From: Occallatibacter gabretensis
Lineage (GTDB): Bacteria > Acidobacteriota > Terriglobia > Terriglobales > Acidobacteriaceae
DNA: 64,000 nucleotides
NCBI RefSeq assembly: GCF_001449115.1
Contig: NZ_LAIJ01000004.1
Location: 1-64,000, forward strand
Direction: 5' to 3'
The notes under the pieces are model-generated. The model was not told where the DNA came from. It saw only the letters and a list, made by a program, of their open reading frames with translations, and did not search any database. This document shows positions 47,727 through 56,672 of this stretch, piece by piece (position 1 is the first letter of the stretch; each line of letters starts with the position of its first letter). The position numbers and the translations under genes are program-made.

Positions 47727-50700
47727 ATGCCCATCCAGCTCTCGTTTGCCCGAGTCGCAACCCTTGCTGCTCTGTGCCTTGTTTCTACCGTCCCAGCATT
47801 TGCAGAAAACGCGCCTGACACCGGCGCAGAACATACGCATCGAGGCTACTACCGTTACCCGGCGGTGCATGGCGAGACAATCGTCTTCACCTCTGAAGGT
47901 GATCTGTGGACTGTTGGCCTCCATGGCGGCACCGCACAGAGGCTGACTACCGCTCCCGGAACCGAGCAAATGGCGACTATCTCGCCTGACGGCAGGACGG
48001 TGGCATTTCTGGCCAATTACGAGGGACCGAGCGAGATTTACACCATGCCTATTGCGGGCGGGCTGCCCGAACGGCGTACCTGGGAGGGGTCAGTTCAGCC
48101 GGCTGGATGGTCACCGGATGGCAAGCTCCTGATCTCCACTGAGCGCTACTCTACGCTGCCAGGCAACAGGCTGGCGCTGATTGACACACAGGGCAAGCGT
48201 GAGATTCTTCCGCTGGCTGAGGCAGCTGAAGGAACCTATTCCGGCGATGGCAAGACGCTTTTCTTTACGCGTTGGACAAAGCAGTGGAGCGAGACGAAGC
48301 GCTACAAGGGCGGATTTGCAGAGAGCATCTGGAAGTTCGACGGCGAGCATGAGGCCGTTCCACTCACGGCGGATTTCGCAGGCACCTCTGCGCACCCGAT
48401 GTTCTGGAAAGACCGTGTGTATTTTCTCTCGGACCGCGACGGCATTATGAATGTCTGGTCGATGGATACAGAGGGCAAGCATTTGAAGCAGGAGAGCCAC
48501 CAGAAGGTCTTCGATGTGCAGGCAGCATCGCTCTCCGATGGACACATTGTTTACGCATCGGGCGCAGATCTCTGGCAGGTAGATCCTGCTACGGGCAGCG
48601 AACAGGCGATTCCAATTACACTTCAGTCCGACTTCGACCAGATGCGTGAGCACTGGGTAAAGAAGCCGACCGACTACCTGACGGAAGTGCATCTTTCGCC
48701 AGATGGATCGAGTGCCGTTTTCACCGCGCGCGGTGAGGTCTATGTGATTCCGGCCAAGCCGGGCCGCATTGTGAAGGTAGCTTCAAACTCAGCAGTGCGC
48801 TATCGCGAAGCGCACTTTCTGCCGGATGGAAAATCGATTGTGACGCTTTCGACAGAGAGCGGCGAGACGGAGTTCTGGAAGTATCCGGCAAATGGCGTGG
48901 GTGCACCGGAGCAATGGACGCGCGATGCAAAGGTTCTGCGCTGGGATGGGGTTCCCTCACCGGATGGACGCTGGCTTGCACATTGGAATAAGGACCAGGA
49001 GTTGTGGCTCTACGACATCAAGGGCAAGCAGGAGAAACGCATTGCTCAGTCGATGAATGGAGACTTTGGCGACATAAACTGGTCTCCGGATTCGAAATGG
49101 CTGACCTACTCGGAGACGGCGAACAATTCTTTCCAGCAGATCAAGATTCTCAATGTTGATTCCGGCAAGATCGAGACCATTACCTCTGACCGTTACAACA
49201 GCGGCAACGCGCAATGGAGCAGCGACGGTAAATGGCTTTATTTCCTCTCTGATCGATCGTTGGAGACCACCGTGCCGGCTCCCTGGGGACCGCGCGCGCC
49301 TGAGCCGCATTTTGATCGCACGGTGAAGATCTATCAACTGGCTCTGACCACGGGGCTGCGCTCGCCTTTTCTGCCGGACGATGAGCTTCATAAGGACGGC
49401 AAGGATATCAACGACAAGGACGCGAAGAAAGAAGACAAGAAGGACGACAAAAAGCAGGACGATAAATCTTCCGCGGATAAGAAAGACGACAAGAAATCGG
49501 ACGACGAGAAGAAGGATGACAAAAAGGACGATAAAAAAGACGAGAAGAAGGTTGAAGTCAAGATCGACTTTACCGACGTTGCAGCGCGGGTGACGGAGGT
49601 TCCCGTTCATGCAGGCAATTACGGCAGTCTGCAGCTGACCGAGAAGCGACTTTGCTGGATCAGCGCGCCCGATGAGCATGTTTCTGTGGAGTGCCTGGAT
49701 ATTGCTAACAAGGGCGATGAGCCGGATACCGTTCTGCGCGATGTAAGCGGTTTTGAAATTTCGCAGGACCGCAAGAAGATGCTGGTGGCGCAGAGTACCA
49801 ACTTCTATATCTTTGATTCCGACGTCAAGGATGGAAACGGCGCGAAGGCAAAGTCCGGCATCGATCTTTCACGCTGGAGCATTACTACAAATCCGCGCGA
49901 AGAGTTCCACGGTCTCTTTCTGGATGCGTGGCGCCTGGAGCGCGATTACTTCTACGACCGCAACATGCAAGGCGTGAACTGGCCGGCAATGCGCGACCGT
50001 TATCTTCCGCTGGTGGATCGCGTGTCGGATCGTGATGAGCTGAATGCCGTAATTGCACAGATGGTGGCAGAGCTTTCCGCGCTGCACACCTTTGTGAGCG
50101 GCGGCGATGCGCGAAAGCCCAGCGACCATATCGATGTTGCCACGCTTGGAGCGCGTTTGAAGCGTGACGAAAAGGCCGGCGGTTACGTGGTGGAACATGT
50201 GTATGAACATGATCCCGATCTGCCGAACCAGGCACCGCCTCTGGCCAAGCCCGAATCGGCGGTAAAGGAAGGCGAAGTTATCACCAGCATTGATGGTACA
50301 GATGCGCTGAGCGTACCGGATGAGCGCGTGCTGTTGCGCGGCAAAGCCGGAACCCAAGTGCTGCTGCATATAAAGAACGACAAGGGCGAAGCGCGCGATG
50401 TGATTGCTGTACCGATTTCAGCAAATGAAGACTCAAACATGCGTTACTCCGAATGGGAGTATACGCGACGCACTGTGGTGGACAAGCAATCAAACGGAAC
50501 GATTGGATATGTGCATCTGCAGGCGATGGGCTCTGGAGATATCAACCAGTGGGCGCGCGAGTTCTATCCGGTCTTCGATCGCCAGGGGCTGATTATCGAT
50601 ATGCGCCACAACCACGGCGGCAATATCGACTCGTGGCTCTTGGAGAAGCTGCTTCGGCAGGCGTGGTTCTATTTCCAGGGCCGCGTGGGCAACCCGACAT

Positions 50701-51104
50701 GGAATATGCAGTATGCGTTTCGCGGACACGTTGTCGTGCTTTGCGATCATGAGACAGCTTCCGATGGCGAGGCCTTCAGCGAAGGCTTCCGTCGGCTTAA
50801 ACTTGGCAAGGTAATCGGCATGCGCACATGGGGCGGCGAAATCTGGCTGAGCGGCAGCAACGTGCAGGCTGATAATGGCGTGGCGACGGCTGCGGAGACA
50901 GGCGTCTATGCTGATGGCAAGTGGTTGATTGAGGGCCGCGGCGTAGAGCCGGACATTGTGGTGGATAATCTGCCGCACTCGACGGATACCGGAGACGATG
51001 CGCAGTTGAATGCCGCGCTGAAAGAACTGGAGCAGGAAATTAAGGCAGATCCGCGCCCTGTTCCGCCGCCCCCGCCCCATCCAAATAAGTCGTTCCACAA
51101 TTAA
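47727..51104 (+). CDS. Tricorn-like S41 family peptidase with lysine/aspartate-rich linker
   Basis: This exported protein of about 1125 residues has a signal peptide ending VPAFAE. Two propeller-like regions follow (FTSEGDLWTVGLHGGTAQRL, ISPDGRTVAFLANYEG), then about 55 residues (roughly 556-610) made almost only of Lys, Asp and Glu, then a tricorn-type core. That core has VAELSALHTFVSGGD with a candidate catalytic His, a PDZ-like domain (AVKEGEVITSIDGTD) and the catalytic Ser in CDHETASDGEAF (about residue 1012). The final VEPDIVVDN is the conserved Glu region. Tricorn enzymes trim peptides. The charged linker is unusual and sits between the second propeller and the protease half. GGAGG precedes the ATG. 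Confidence 0.93.
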   Translation: MPIQLSFARVATLAALCLVSTVPAFAENAPDTGAEHTHRGYYRYPAVHGETIVFTSEGDLWTVGLHGGTAQRLTTAPGTEQMATISPDGRTVAFLANYEGPSEIYTMPIAGGLPERRTWEGSVQPAGWSPDGKLLISTERYSTLPGNRLALIDTQGKREILPLAEAAEGTYSGDGKTLFFTRWTKQWSETKRYKGGFAESIWKFDGEHEAVPLTADFAGTSAHPMFWKDRVYFLSDRDGIMNVWSMDTEGKHLKQESHQKVFDVQAASLSDGHIVYASGADLWQVDPATGSEQAIPITLQSDFDQMREHWVKKPTDYLTEVHLSPDGSSAVFTARGEVYVIPAKPGRIVKVASNSAVRYREAHFLPDGKSIVTLSTESGETEFWKYPANGVGAPEQWTRDAKVLRWDGVPSPDGRWLAHWNKDQELWLYDIKGKQEKRIAQSMNGDFGDINWSPDSKWLTYSETANNSFQQIKILNVDSGKIETITSDRYNSGNAQWSSDGKWLYFLSDRSLETTVPAPWGPRAPEPHFDRTVKIYQLALTTGLRSPFLPDDELHKDGKDINDKDAKKEDKKDDKKQDDKSSADKKDDKKSDDEKKDDKKDDKKDEKKVEVKIDFTDVAARVTEVPVHAGNYGSLQLTEKRLCWISAPDEHVSVECLDIANKGDEPDTVLRDVSGFEISQDRKKMLVAQSTNFYIFDSDVKDGNGAKAKSGIDLSRWSITTNPREEFHGLFLDAWRLERDYFYDRNMQGVNWPAMRDRYLPLVDRVSDRDELNAVIAQMVAELSALHTFVSGGDARKPSDHIDVATLGARLKRDEKAGGYVVEHVYEHDPDLPNQAPPLAKPESAVKEGEVITSIDGTDALSVPDERVLLRGKAGTQVLLHIKNDKGEARDVIAVPISANEDSNMRYSEWEYTRRTVVDKQSNGTIGYVHLQAMGSGDINQWAREFYPVFDRQGLIIDMRHNHGGNIDSWLLEKLLRQAWFYFQGRVGNPTWNMQYAFRGHVVVLCDHETASDGEAFSEGFRRLKLGKVIGMRTWGGEIWLSGSNVQADNGVATAAETGVYADGKWLIEGRGVEPDIVVDNLPHSTDTGDDAQLNAALKELEQEIKADPRPVPPPPPHPNKSFHN

Positions 51105-51208
51105 AAGCAGAAGAAGAAAGCATCCTGATTCTCTTGGAGGGAATCTCTTGAATTGTGTGAGCGCCGGGCTTTCTACGCCGGCGCAGAATCCAGAGAGCGA
51201 GAGGTTTC

Positions 51209-51679
51209 ATGAATCATGACGCGGCGTTGCGGCAACAATTAGTAACACTACTTACGAGCAGCGAGGCGCATGCTGAGTTCGAGGACGCCGTGAGTAAATT
51301 CCCGGAAGAGCTGCGCGGAAAGCGCCCGGAAGATTGCCCGCATTCGCCATGGCAGCTTCTTGAACATATGCGCATTGTCCAGTGGGACATTCTGGAATTT
51401 ACACGCGATCCGAAGCATAAGTCCCCGGAGTTTCCGGAAGGCTATTGGCCGAAGGCCCCTGAGCCTCCGGATGCGAAAGCATGGGACAAGACTGTGAAGT
51501 CTTTTCTGGCGGACCGGAAAGCCTTGTGTGAGCTGGTAGCGGATGAATCAGTTAATTTGTTTGCGAAGATTCCACATGGGGATGGGCAGACGATTCTACG
51601 CGAAGCTTTATTGACCGTAGACCACAATGCCTATCACCTTGGCCAGCTGCTGCTGTTGCGGCGGACGTTTGGCGCGTAA
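51209..51679 (+). CDS. DinB-family protein
   Basis: This 156-residue protein has the DinB four-helix pattern with its metal-binding His residues: HSPWQLLEHMRIVQ near residues 45-58 and VDHNAYHLGQLLLLR at the C-terminus. DinB-type proteins are metal-dependent and often act as thiol transferases or stress proteins. The gene has a plausible GAGAGG-containing leader. Function here is unknown. Confidence 0.85.
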   Translation: MNHDAALRQQLVTLLTSSEAHAEFEDAVSKFPEELRGKRPEDCPHSPWQLLEHMRIVQWDILEFTRDPKHKSPEFPEGYWPKAPEPPDAKAWDKTVKSFLADRKALCELVADESVNLFAKIPHGDGQTILREALLTVDHNAYHLGQLLLLRRTFGA

Positions 51680-51695
51680 ATCCGTATGTGAGGGC

Positions 51696-52361
51696 CTATT
51701 TCTTATGGGCCTGAGTGAGCCGCATCGTTACGGCTTCAATAATCTGCTCCTGCACCTCGTCAATGGAGAGATCGCCTTCAATCGTCACCACACGCTCGGA
51801 GTCGCGCGAGGCGATCGCGCGATATTTCTCCCATACGCGCTGAAAAAACGCCTCCTGCTCGGCTTCAAAGCGGCCTTCATCCTTAGCTTCATCCGCGGCT
51901 GCGCGCTCGTTACGGCGGCGCGCGCGCTCCAGGCTGCGTTCCAGTGACGGCAGCAGCAACAGCGTCAGGTCCGGTTGCAGGCCTCCGCAGATGAGTTGAT
52001 GCATTGCGAGCACCAGATCTGAGCCGAGTTCCCGACCACCGCCCTGATACGCCTCGGTGGAATCGGTAAAGCGATCGCAAAGAATTGTCTTGCCTGCGGC
52101 AAGCGCGGGCTCAATCACTTCTGCAATCGCCTGTGCGCGATCGGCAAACATGAGAGCCATCTCCGATAAGGGAGCCAAACCACCGGTGCGCGAGTTAAGA
52201 AGCAGCTCACGGATGCGGTCCCCTGTCTCGGTTCCACCCGGCTGCCGCGTCACCACGGGATCGGCGCCGCGCTTTCGCATCCATGCACCCAGACGCTTAA
52301 TCTGGGTGGTCTTTCCGGAGCCGTCGAGTCCCTCAAACGTAATAAATAAGCCCTGTGGCAT
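51696..52361 (-). CDS. tmk: Thymidylate kinase
   Basis: This 221-residue enzyme phosphorylates dTMP to dTDP in the cytoplasm. It has the P-loop FEGLDGSGKTTQ at residues 8-19, TRQPGGTETGDRIRELLL with the dTMP-binding residues, and DRFTDSTEAYQGGGR. Its length is typical. It is convergent with the DinB-like gene, with 16 bases between stops, and divergent from the following outer-membrane-like gene. Confidence 0.96.
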   Translation of the reverse strand: MPQGLFITFEGLDGSGKTTQIKRLGAWMRKRGADPVVTRQPGGTETGDRIRELLLNSRTGGLAPLSEMALMFADRAQAIAEVIEPALAAGKTILCDRFTDSTEAYQGGGRELGSDLVLAMHQLICGGLQPDLTLLLLPSLERSLERARRRNERAAADEAKDEGRFEAEQEAFFQRVWEKYRAIASRDSERVVTIEGDLSIDEVQEQIIEAVTMRLTQAHKK

Positions 52362-52465
52362 GGCGTGAGTCTACCATCCAATGTCGAACGAGACGATTGC
52401 ACTGCAATTGTGATAGAAGTGTGAAGATTTGTTGACAGGGCTCCGCTCCCTGTATGGAGTGCGCA

Positions 52466-53418
52466 GTGCGAAAGATCAGAATTTCCCCCGTTGCGGCTGT
52501 CCTCTCAGCCGCGATTTTCTGCTTGGCCAACCTTAACCTCCAAGGTCAGAACCTCACCCTGGAAGGACAAACCGGCGGCTTCGTCACGCCTACGGCTTAC
52601 GTTGTTCCCGTTGAGAAGAGCCATGTTTTCTCGCACCCCACTGTGGGTTATTACTTCGTCAACGCCAACAAAGTGATTGGCGACATTCACACCTTCAGTA
52701 TTGTGGAGGGTTTTGGCAATCGCGCCGAGGTTGGCTATACACGAAGCGTGCACCAAACGGGCGACAGTGCGGAGTTCAGCCAACTCTGGCATTTTGCGGG
52801 CATGAATGTCTTTAACGGCAAGCTCGTAGCCATTAAAGATGGACAGGGATCGCCATTTACTCCCGGCCTTGCAGTGGGATTCGTGGTGCGGACCGGAGAT
52901 AAATTTGTCTCCGCGGCGCCATCGATGGGCTTCTAGGCCAAGCGGTCAAGTCTTATACCAATGGCGATATTTATGCCGTGGCCACCAAAACATGGCTGCA
53001 CGCTCCGTTGCCTTTTATCGCCAATTTTGGCTTTAAGGTAACAAATGCATCCATTCTGGGCATTGGCGGCCAGTCAACACGCTTCCAGGGCAGATTATTC
53101 GGCGGCCTCGGGATTCCAATTCCCTTCCTGTTCCACACTGCCATTATTCCCGCGGCCGGATTTCTCCAGCAACCGCCTCACTCTGTAAACCTGAACGAGG
53201 TTCTAGTGGTGCATGAAGGACGGCTGCCGACGACGCTCGACTATGCGGTCCGGATCACGCAGCGTGAGAATCCGCACTTCAGCTTCGGAGTAGGCATTGG
53301 CCAGGTAGCAGGCATGATTGGTGAAACCTATGTACCGCCTCCATATGGTCCGGGTCCTGTTCCCGTGGATCTGCAGGCACGCCATGTGCTCGGCATCAAT
53401 CTCGGCTTCCGCTACTGA
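52466..53418 (+). pseudogene. Frameshifted outer-membrane-like beta-barrel protein gene
   Basis: The first part (52466-52938) encodes a signal peptide (MRKIRISPVAAVLSAAIFC) and a Gly/aromatic beta-rich stretch ending VVRTGDKFVSAAPSMGF and a stop. The second part (to 53418) is open in a different frame and ends in a barrel-type Phe-Arg-Tyr. Removing one base in the GC-rich run at 52911-52920 joins the two as KFVSAAIDGLLGQAVKSY, giving about 317 residues without gaps. The family resembles DUF3034-type barrel proteins, but this is tentative. It is either a decayed gene or a sequencing error. The GTG at 52466, with GGAG upstream, is preferred over the ATG at 52454. Confidence 0.72.
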
Positions 53419-53542
53419 AGGCTTTATCCTGTTGAATATGAATGTTTTTTCACAAGCTCTGCAACTTCCCAAGGGTGCAAGGGTTCTAAGTTTGTAGTCT
53501 GCCAAAGCACGCAGGCTCTAGATATTCAGGAGGATTACCTAT

Positions 53543-54595
53543 ATGAGATTTTTACGATCTTCTGCACGTTGGCTATTGCTCGCGCTGCTAATTTCCGTGA
53601 TTCCCGCCTCGCAGGCACGTGCAGGCGTCATTATCAGCGTCGGCTTTGCGCCTCCTGTGCTGCCGGTTTATGTGCAGCCAATTTGCCCACAACCTGGGTT
53701 GATGTGGACTCCGGGCTACTGGGCATACGGCCCTGATGGCTACTTCTGGGTGCCTGGCGCATGGGTACCGGCACCTTATATGGGCGCGCTTTGGACCCCA
53801 CCCTACTGGGGTTGGGAAGGCGGCAATTATCTCTTCCACGGCGGTTACTGGGGTCCGCACGTGGGCTATTATGGCGGCATAAACTATGGCTTCGGCTACG
53901 GCGGCATCGGCTTTGCCGGCGGCATGTGGCGGGGTGGAGTCTTCGCATACAACACCGCGATCATGCGCGTCGGCTCCGGTGGAGCATGGGGCAATCGCGT
54001 CTATGTGGACCGCGAAGTGATTAACCGCACCACGATCATTAACAACAACCGCGTGGCCTTCAATGGCGGACCGAATGGCATTCGTTATCAGGCCAGCGCG
54101 CAGGAGCGCTCGTATATGAACGAGCGGCATGTGCAGGCGACGAGCTTCCAGACCCAGCATGAGCAGACTGCCCGCGGCGATCGCATGGCCTATGCCAAGG
54201 CTAACAATGGCCGTCCGCAGAATCTGGTTGCCTCCCGTCCGCTCCAACAGGAAAACCGTCCGGCACCAGGTGCACGGCCAGGTAATGAGCAGCGCCCCGG
54301 CAATGAAGCCCGGCCTGCGGGTCCTGTGAATACCGGACGTCCGGGACCGGCCACGCGCCCGCCAGGGGAATCGCGGCCTGCTTACAACCAGCCTGGAGCG
54401 AGGCCAGCCCCGGAAACTCGTCCAAGCCAACCCGCGACGCGGCCAGCTCCCGAGTCTCGTCCGAGCCAGCCTACAACAAGGCCGGCTCCAGAGCAGCGGC
54501 CGGCACCACAGCAGCAGACGCGCCCCGCTCCCCAGCCTCATCCGCAACAGTCTCATCCGCAGCAGGAGCGCCCACACGAACCTAAGGGCAGGTAA
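53543..54595 (+). CDS. YXWGXW-repeat exported protein with proline-rich tail
   Basis: This 350-residue protein has a signal peptide (MRFLRSSARWLLLALLISVI, ending near ARAG). The Trp/Tyr/Gly/Pro-rich middle has units such as WTPGYWAYGPDGYFWVPGAW and LWTPPYWGWEG. The long C-terminal tail (about 225-350) is repeated Arg-Pro-Ala-Pro-Glu/Ser-Gln and is expected to be disordered. AGGAGG precedes the ATG. YXWGXW proteins are exported, but their function is unknown; surface or wall association is only a guess. Confidence 0.85.
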   Translation: MRFLRSSARWLLLALLISVIPASQARAGVIISVGFAPPVLPVYVQPICPQPGLMWTPGYWAYGPDGYFWVPGAWVPAPYMGALWTPPYWGWEGGNYLFHGGYWGPHVGYYGGINYGFGYGGIGFAGGMWRGGVFAYNTAIMRVGSGGAWGNRVYVDREVINRTTIINNNRVAFNGGPNGIRYQASAQERSYMNERHVQATSFQTQHEQTARGDRMAYAKANNGRPQNLVASRPLQQENRPAPGARPGNEQRPGNEARPAGPVNTGRPGPATRPPGESRPAYNQPGARPAPETRPSQPATRPAPESRPSQPTTRPAPEQRPAPQQQTRPAPQPHPQQSHPQQERPHEPKGR

Positions 54596-54616
54596 CTCTT
54601 CCTTCAGGCATACAAC

Positions 54617-54656
54617 ATACGCGAAGGCCCACGGAATCCCGTGGGCCTTCGCGTAT
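54617..54656 (+). terminator. Long hairpin after the YXWGXW gene
   Basis: The 18-base arms 54617-54634 and 54639-54656 are perfectly complementary around a 4-base loop. They lie 22 bases after the stop of the plus-strand gene. No T-run follows directly, so it may act together with the next hairpin, for example by stabilising the RNA 3' end. Confidence 0.75.
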
Positions 54657-54660
54657 CTGC

Positions 54661-54696
54661 AGCAAAAAGCCCCCGATACATCGGGGGCTTTTTGCT
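54661..54696. terminator. Bidirectional terminator between convergent genes
   Basis: Perfect 17-base arms (AGCAAAAAGCCCCCGAT and its complement) with a 2-base loop give T5 on either strand. It lies just beyond the stop (54715) of the minus-strand aminotransferase gene and ends both transcripts. Confidence 0.9.
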
Positions 54697-54714
54697 GACC
54701 TCAGGCTCTGACAT

Positions 54715-55935
54715 TTACGACATATGGGTAAACGGCGTTTCGGCCAGCCGTCCTGGCAGGCGGGGCAGCTCCAGCTCAGCAGCGACTGCAGGGGCGGCCA
54801 TCACTTCTGTAAATGCCTTGCGGAAGGCGAGCATCTCGTCATGCGTGCCGACCGTGATGCGCACCCGCGTGGGCCATACCGGCCAGATGCGGCCGATGTA
54901 GATGTCCTTTGCTGCCATCCCCGCCATCACTTGCCGGCCGGGGCGACGAACATCGAGCATAAAGCAGTTGCTCTCGGAGGGCGTGACTGCATAGCCATCG
55001 CTTTTGAGCCAGGCAAGTGTATCCATACGCGTGTCGCCAATAATCTTGCGTCGCGTCGGTACCAGAGCCTTATCCATCAGGCTCGCTTTAGCCGCAACCA
55101 GCGCTGTGACAGGCATTGAGTTTTGTCCGAAATATTGATACTTGGCGATCAAGTCCTTACGCCCTATGGCAAAGCCCATACGAATGCCGGCCATGCCATA
55201 AAGCTTGGAGAAGGTCCGCAGAACGATGACATTCTTCCCATCCTTCACAAAGTCCAGGGACTGCGGCTCCGTGCAGAGGTGAATGTATGCCTCGTCAATC
55301 AGGATGACGGTATCCTTCGGCGCACCAGCCACCAACTGCTCAATCTCTGCGCGCGGCGTGCATGTGCCGGTGGGATTGTTGGGGTTGCAGATATAAATCA
55401 CGCCGGGATTCGCTGACGCGGCAAGCATCGCCTTCACATCATGCTTAGCCGCACCATTCGGATCGGCCAGAGGAACCTTGATGACCTGCGCGCCAGATGC
55501 TTTTGCCGCCCACATGGGCGCTTCATAGCCGGGGTCCGCAATGACCAGCGGGCGATCCTTGCTCGTAAAGGCCAGCACTGTGTAGTGCAGCGGATCGCTG
55601 GACCCGGCAAAGACCTTCACAGTCTCCGGATCGAGTCCCTCCTGCTTGGCGAAGGTCTCTGTCAGATCCATCTCAAGATTGAAAAGGTAGCGCCCTCCCC
55701 GCGGAACAATGTCCACAATAGCCTGGCGCGCAGCCTCAGAAGGGCCTAGCGGATTCTCATTGGCGTCAATGTGGATGCCCTTGTTGGGATCGGCGAACTG
55801 AGGACGTTGAGCCAGAGCAAGGTGGGATTCAGTCAAGATGGGCAAGGAGGCCAGCGCGGACGCGCCGGCGGCGAAGCGGAAGAAGGAACGGCGCGAAAAT
55901 GCGCTAGCGACAACAGAGTCTACAGAAGGATTCAT
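54715..55935 (-). CDS. Tat-exported PLP-dependent aminotransferase, HisC-like
   Basis: This 406-residue fold-type I aminotransferase resembles histidinol-phosphate aminotransferase: DANENPLGPSEAARQAI, ICNPNNPTGTCTP, ILIDEAYIHL, and the PLP lysine in RTFSKLYGMAGIRMG. Ahead of it is a twin-arginine signal (FSRRSFFRFAAGASALA) followed by a cleavage-like ALA. Tat export suits a protein that binds PLP in the cytoplasm. Such a HisC-like protein is not expected in histidine synthesis in the periplasm and no his gene is near, so it likely acts on another amino substrate. AAGGAG lies before the ATG at 55935. It is just beside the mobile element. Confidence 0.9.
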   Translation of the reverse strand: MNPSVDSVVASAFSRRSFFRFAAGASALASLPILTESHLALAQRPQFADPNKGIHIDANENPLGPSEAARQAIVDIVPRGGRYLFNLEMDLTETFAKQEGLDPETVKVFAGSSDPLHYTVLAFTSKDRPLVIADPGYEAPMWAAKASGAQVIKVPLADPNGAAKHDVKAMLAASANPGVIYICNPNNPTGTCTPRAEIEQLVAGAPKDTVILIDEAYIHLCTEPQSLDFVKDGKNVIVLRTFSKLYGMAGIRMGFAIGRKDLIAKYQYFGQNSMPVTALVAAKASLMDKALVPTRRKIIGDTRMDTLAWLKSDGYAVTPSESNCFMLDVRRPGRQVMAGMAAKDIYIGRIWPVWPTRVRITVGTHDEMLAFRKAFTEVMAAPAVAAELELPRLPGRLAETPFTHMS

Positions 55936-56127
55936 GAGTGGCTCTCCTTGATGCTGCATTGTTTAGGCAGATATATGGAGCACGCGCCGCCAGCGCGCCA
56001 GGAGGGAGGTCTCCGGAATGGCGAAGCAGGTGTGTGGAATTTCCCATAAGACACGTTAGCTCCGAACATCGCCAAATTCAATAGCCTGTGTATAAGGATT
56101 CCTGATAATTCCGAGTGCTGTCCGCTC

Positions 56128-56135
56128 AAATTGGG
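56128..56135. repeat. Target site duplication, left copy
   Basis: The 8-bp AAATTGGG directly precedes the left terminal repeat and matches the copy at 59056-59063. An 8-bp duplication fits IS1-family transposition. Confidence 0.85.
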
Positions 56136-56156
56136 GGTAGTGTCCTAATTTGGATT
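56136..56156 (+). repeat. Left terminal inverted repeat of the IS1-type element
   Basis: 21 bases beginning GGTAGTGTCC and ending TTTGGATT, identical to the reverse complement of 59035-59055. Similarity ends sharply beyond these positions on the inner side. Confidence 0.9.
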
Positions 56157-56203
56157 GCAACACCGATTCGCAATTTAGACACACTGTTTGGCTCGTCATG
56201 TGC

Positions 56204-56428
56204 TTATGCCCTCTCCGTTGCCAGCAACTTTCCCCGAATGAATTCCGACCGTGTTTTCCCGGTGACTTTGGCTTCTGCCTCAATCGTTCGCAGTTCGTCC
56301 GCCGTCACACGGATTCGGAGCATTTCTCCCTTGGCGCTTCCCTTGGGCAGTTTGGGGCGTCCGGCTTTAGGTTTCTTCGGCTGATTCAAGGCTTCTGAAC
56401 TCCTGTACGATTGCAGCGCGGACCGCAT
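56204..56428 (-). CDS. Ribbon-helix-helix protein, MobC-like (element passenger)
   Basis: This 74-residue protein has a basic N-terminal part (PKKPKAGRPKLPKGSAKGEM) and a ribbon-helix-helix domain (LRIRVTADELRTIEAEAKVT, then RSEFIRGKLLA). It resembles CopG/MobC-type proteins of mobile elements and plasmids. It overlaps the preceding gene by 62 bases. A TTG at 56389, with AGGAG upstream, would give a 61-residue form that still holds the domain. It is the last gene of the minus-strand unit in the element and ends 48 bases before the terminal repeat. It may regulate the transposase promoter or help in element transfer. Confidence 0.68.
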   Translation of the reverse strand: MRSALQSYRSSEALNQPKKPKAGRPKLPKGSAKGEMLRIRVTADELRTIEAEAKVTGKTRSEFIRGKLLATERA

Positions 56429-56663
56429 CCGCTGCTGATTTGATCGGACCCAGGTGCAGGGCTGTTACGTGATGGTCGGCGTCATTTTTCCACGCATAAA
56501 CAATGGCCGCTCTAGGATGGCCTATCAGATCAAAAACCTCGACGATTCCCTCCCAAACGGTTTCACCCTTGAATGTCTCTTTTACGGGCACACTTTCACG
56601 GTGCGTTGGTTGCGCACCGTGCAGTTTTCGGATTACCTCAGCTAGTTCTTCGATGGGTGTCAT
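56367..56663 (-). CDS. Hypothetical element passenger protein, 98 residues
   Basis: A small soluble alpha/beta-like protein (TVWEGIVEVFDLIGHPRA, then VYAWKNDADHHVTALHLG and a C-terminal helix). No family is recognised. It begins nine bases after the stop of the 153-residue gene and overlaps the ribbon-helix-helix gene, so it is part of the same minus-strand transcript. Composition is that of a real protein. Confidence 0.6.
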   Translation of the reverse strand: MTPIEELAEVIRKLHGAQPTHRESVPVKETFKGETVWEGIVEVFDLIGHPRAAIVYAWKNDADHHVTALHLGPIKSAADAVRAAIVQEFRSLESAEET

Positions 56664-56672
56664 GGATGGTCT

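Noticed and set aside
53588..54577. Minus-strand frame of 329 codons
   Set aside because: It is the complement of the repeated Trp/Tyr/Gly and Pro/Arg coding region; the arginine/leucine-rich composition is an artefact.
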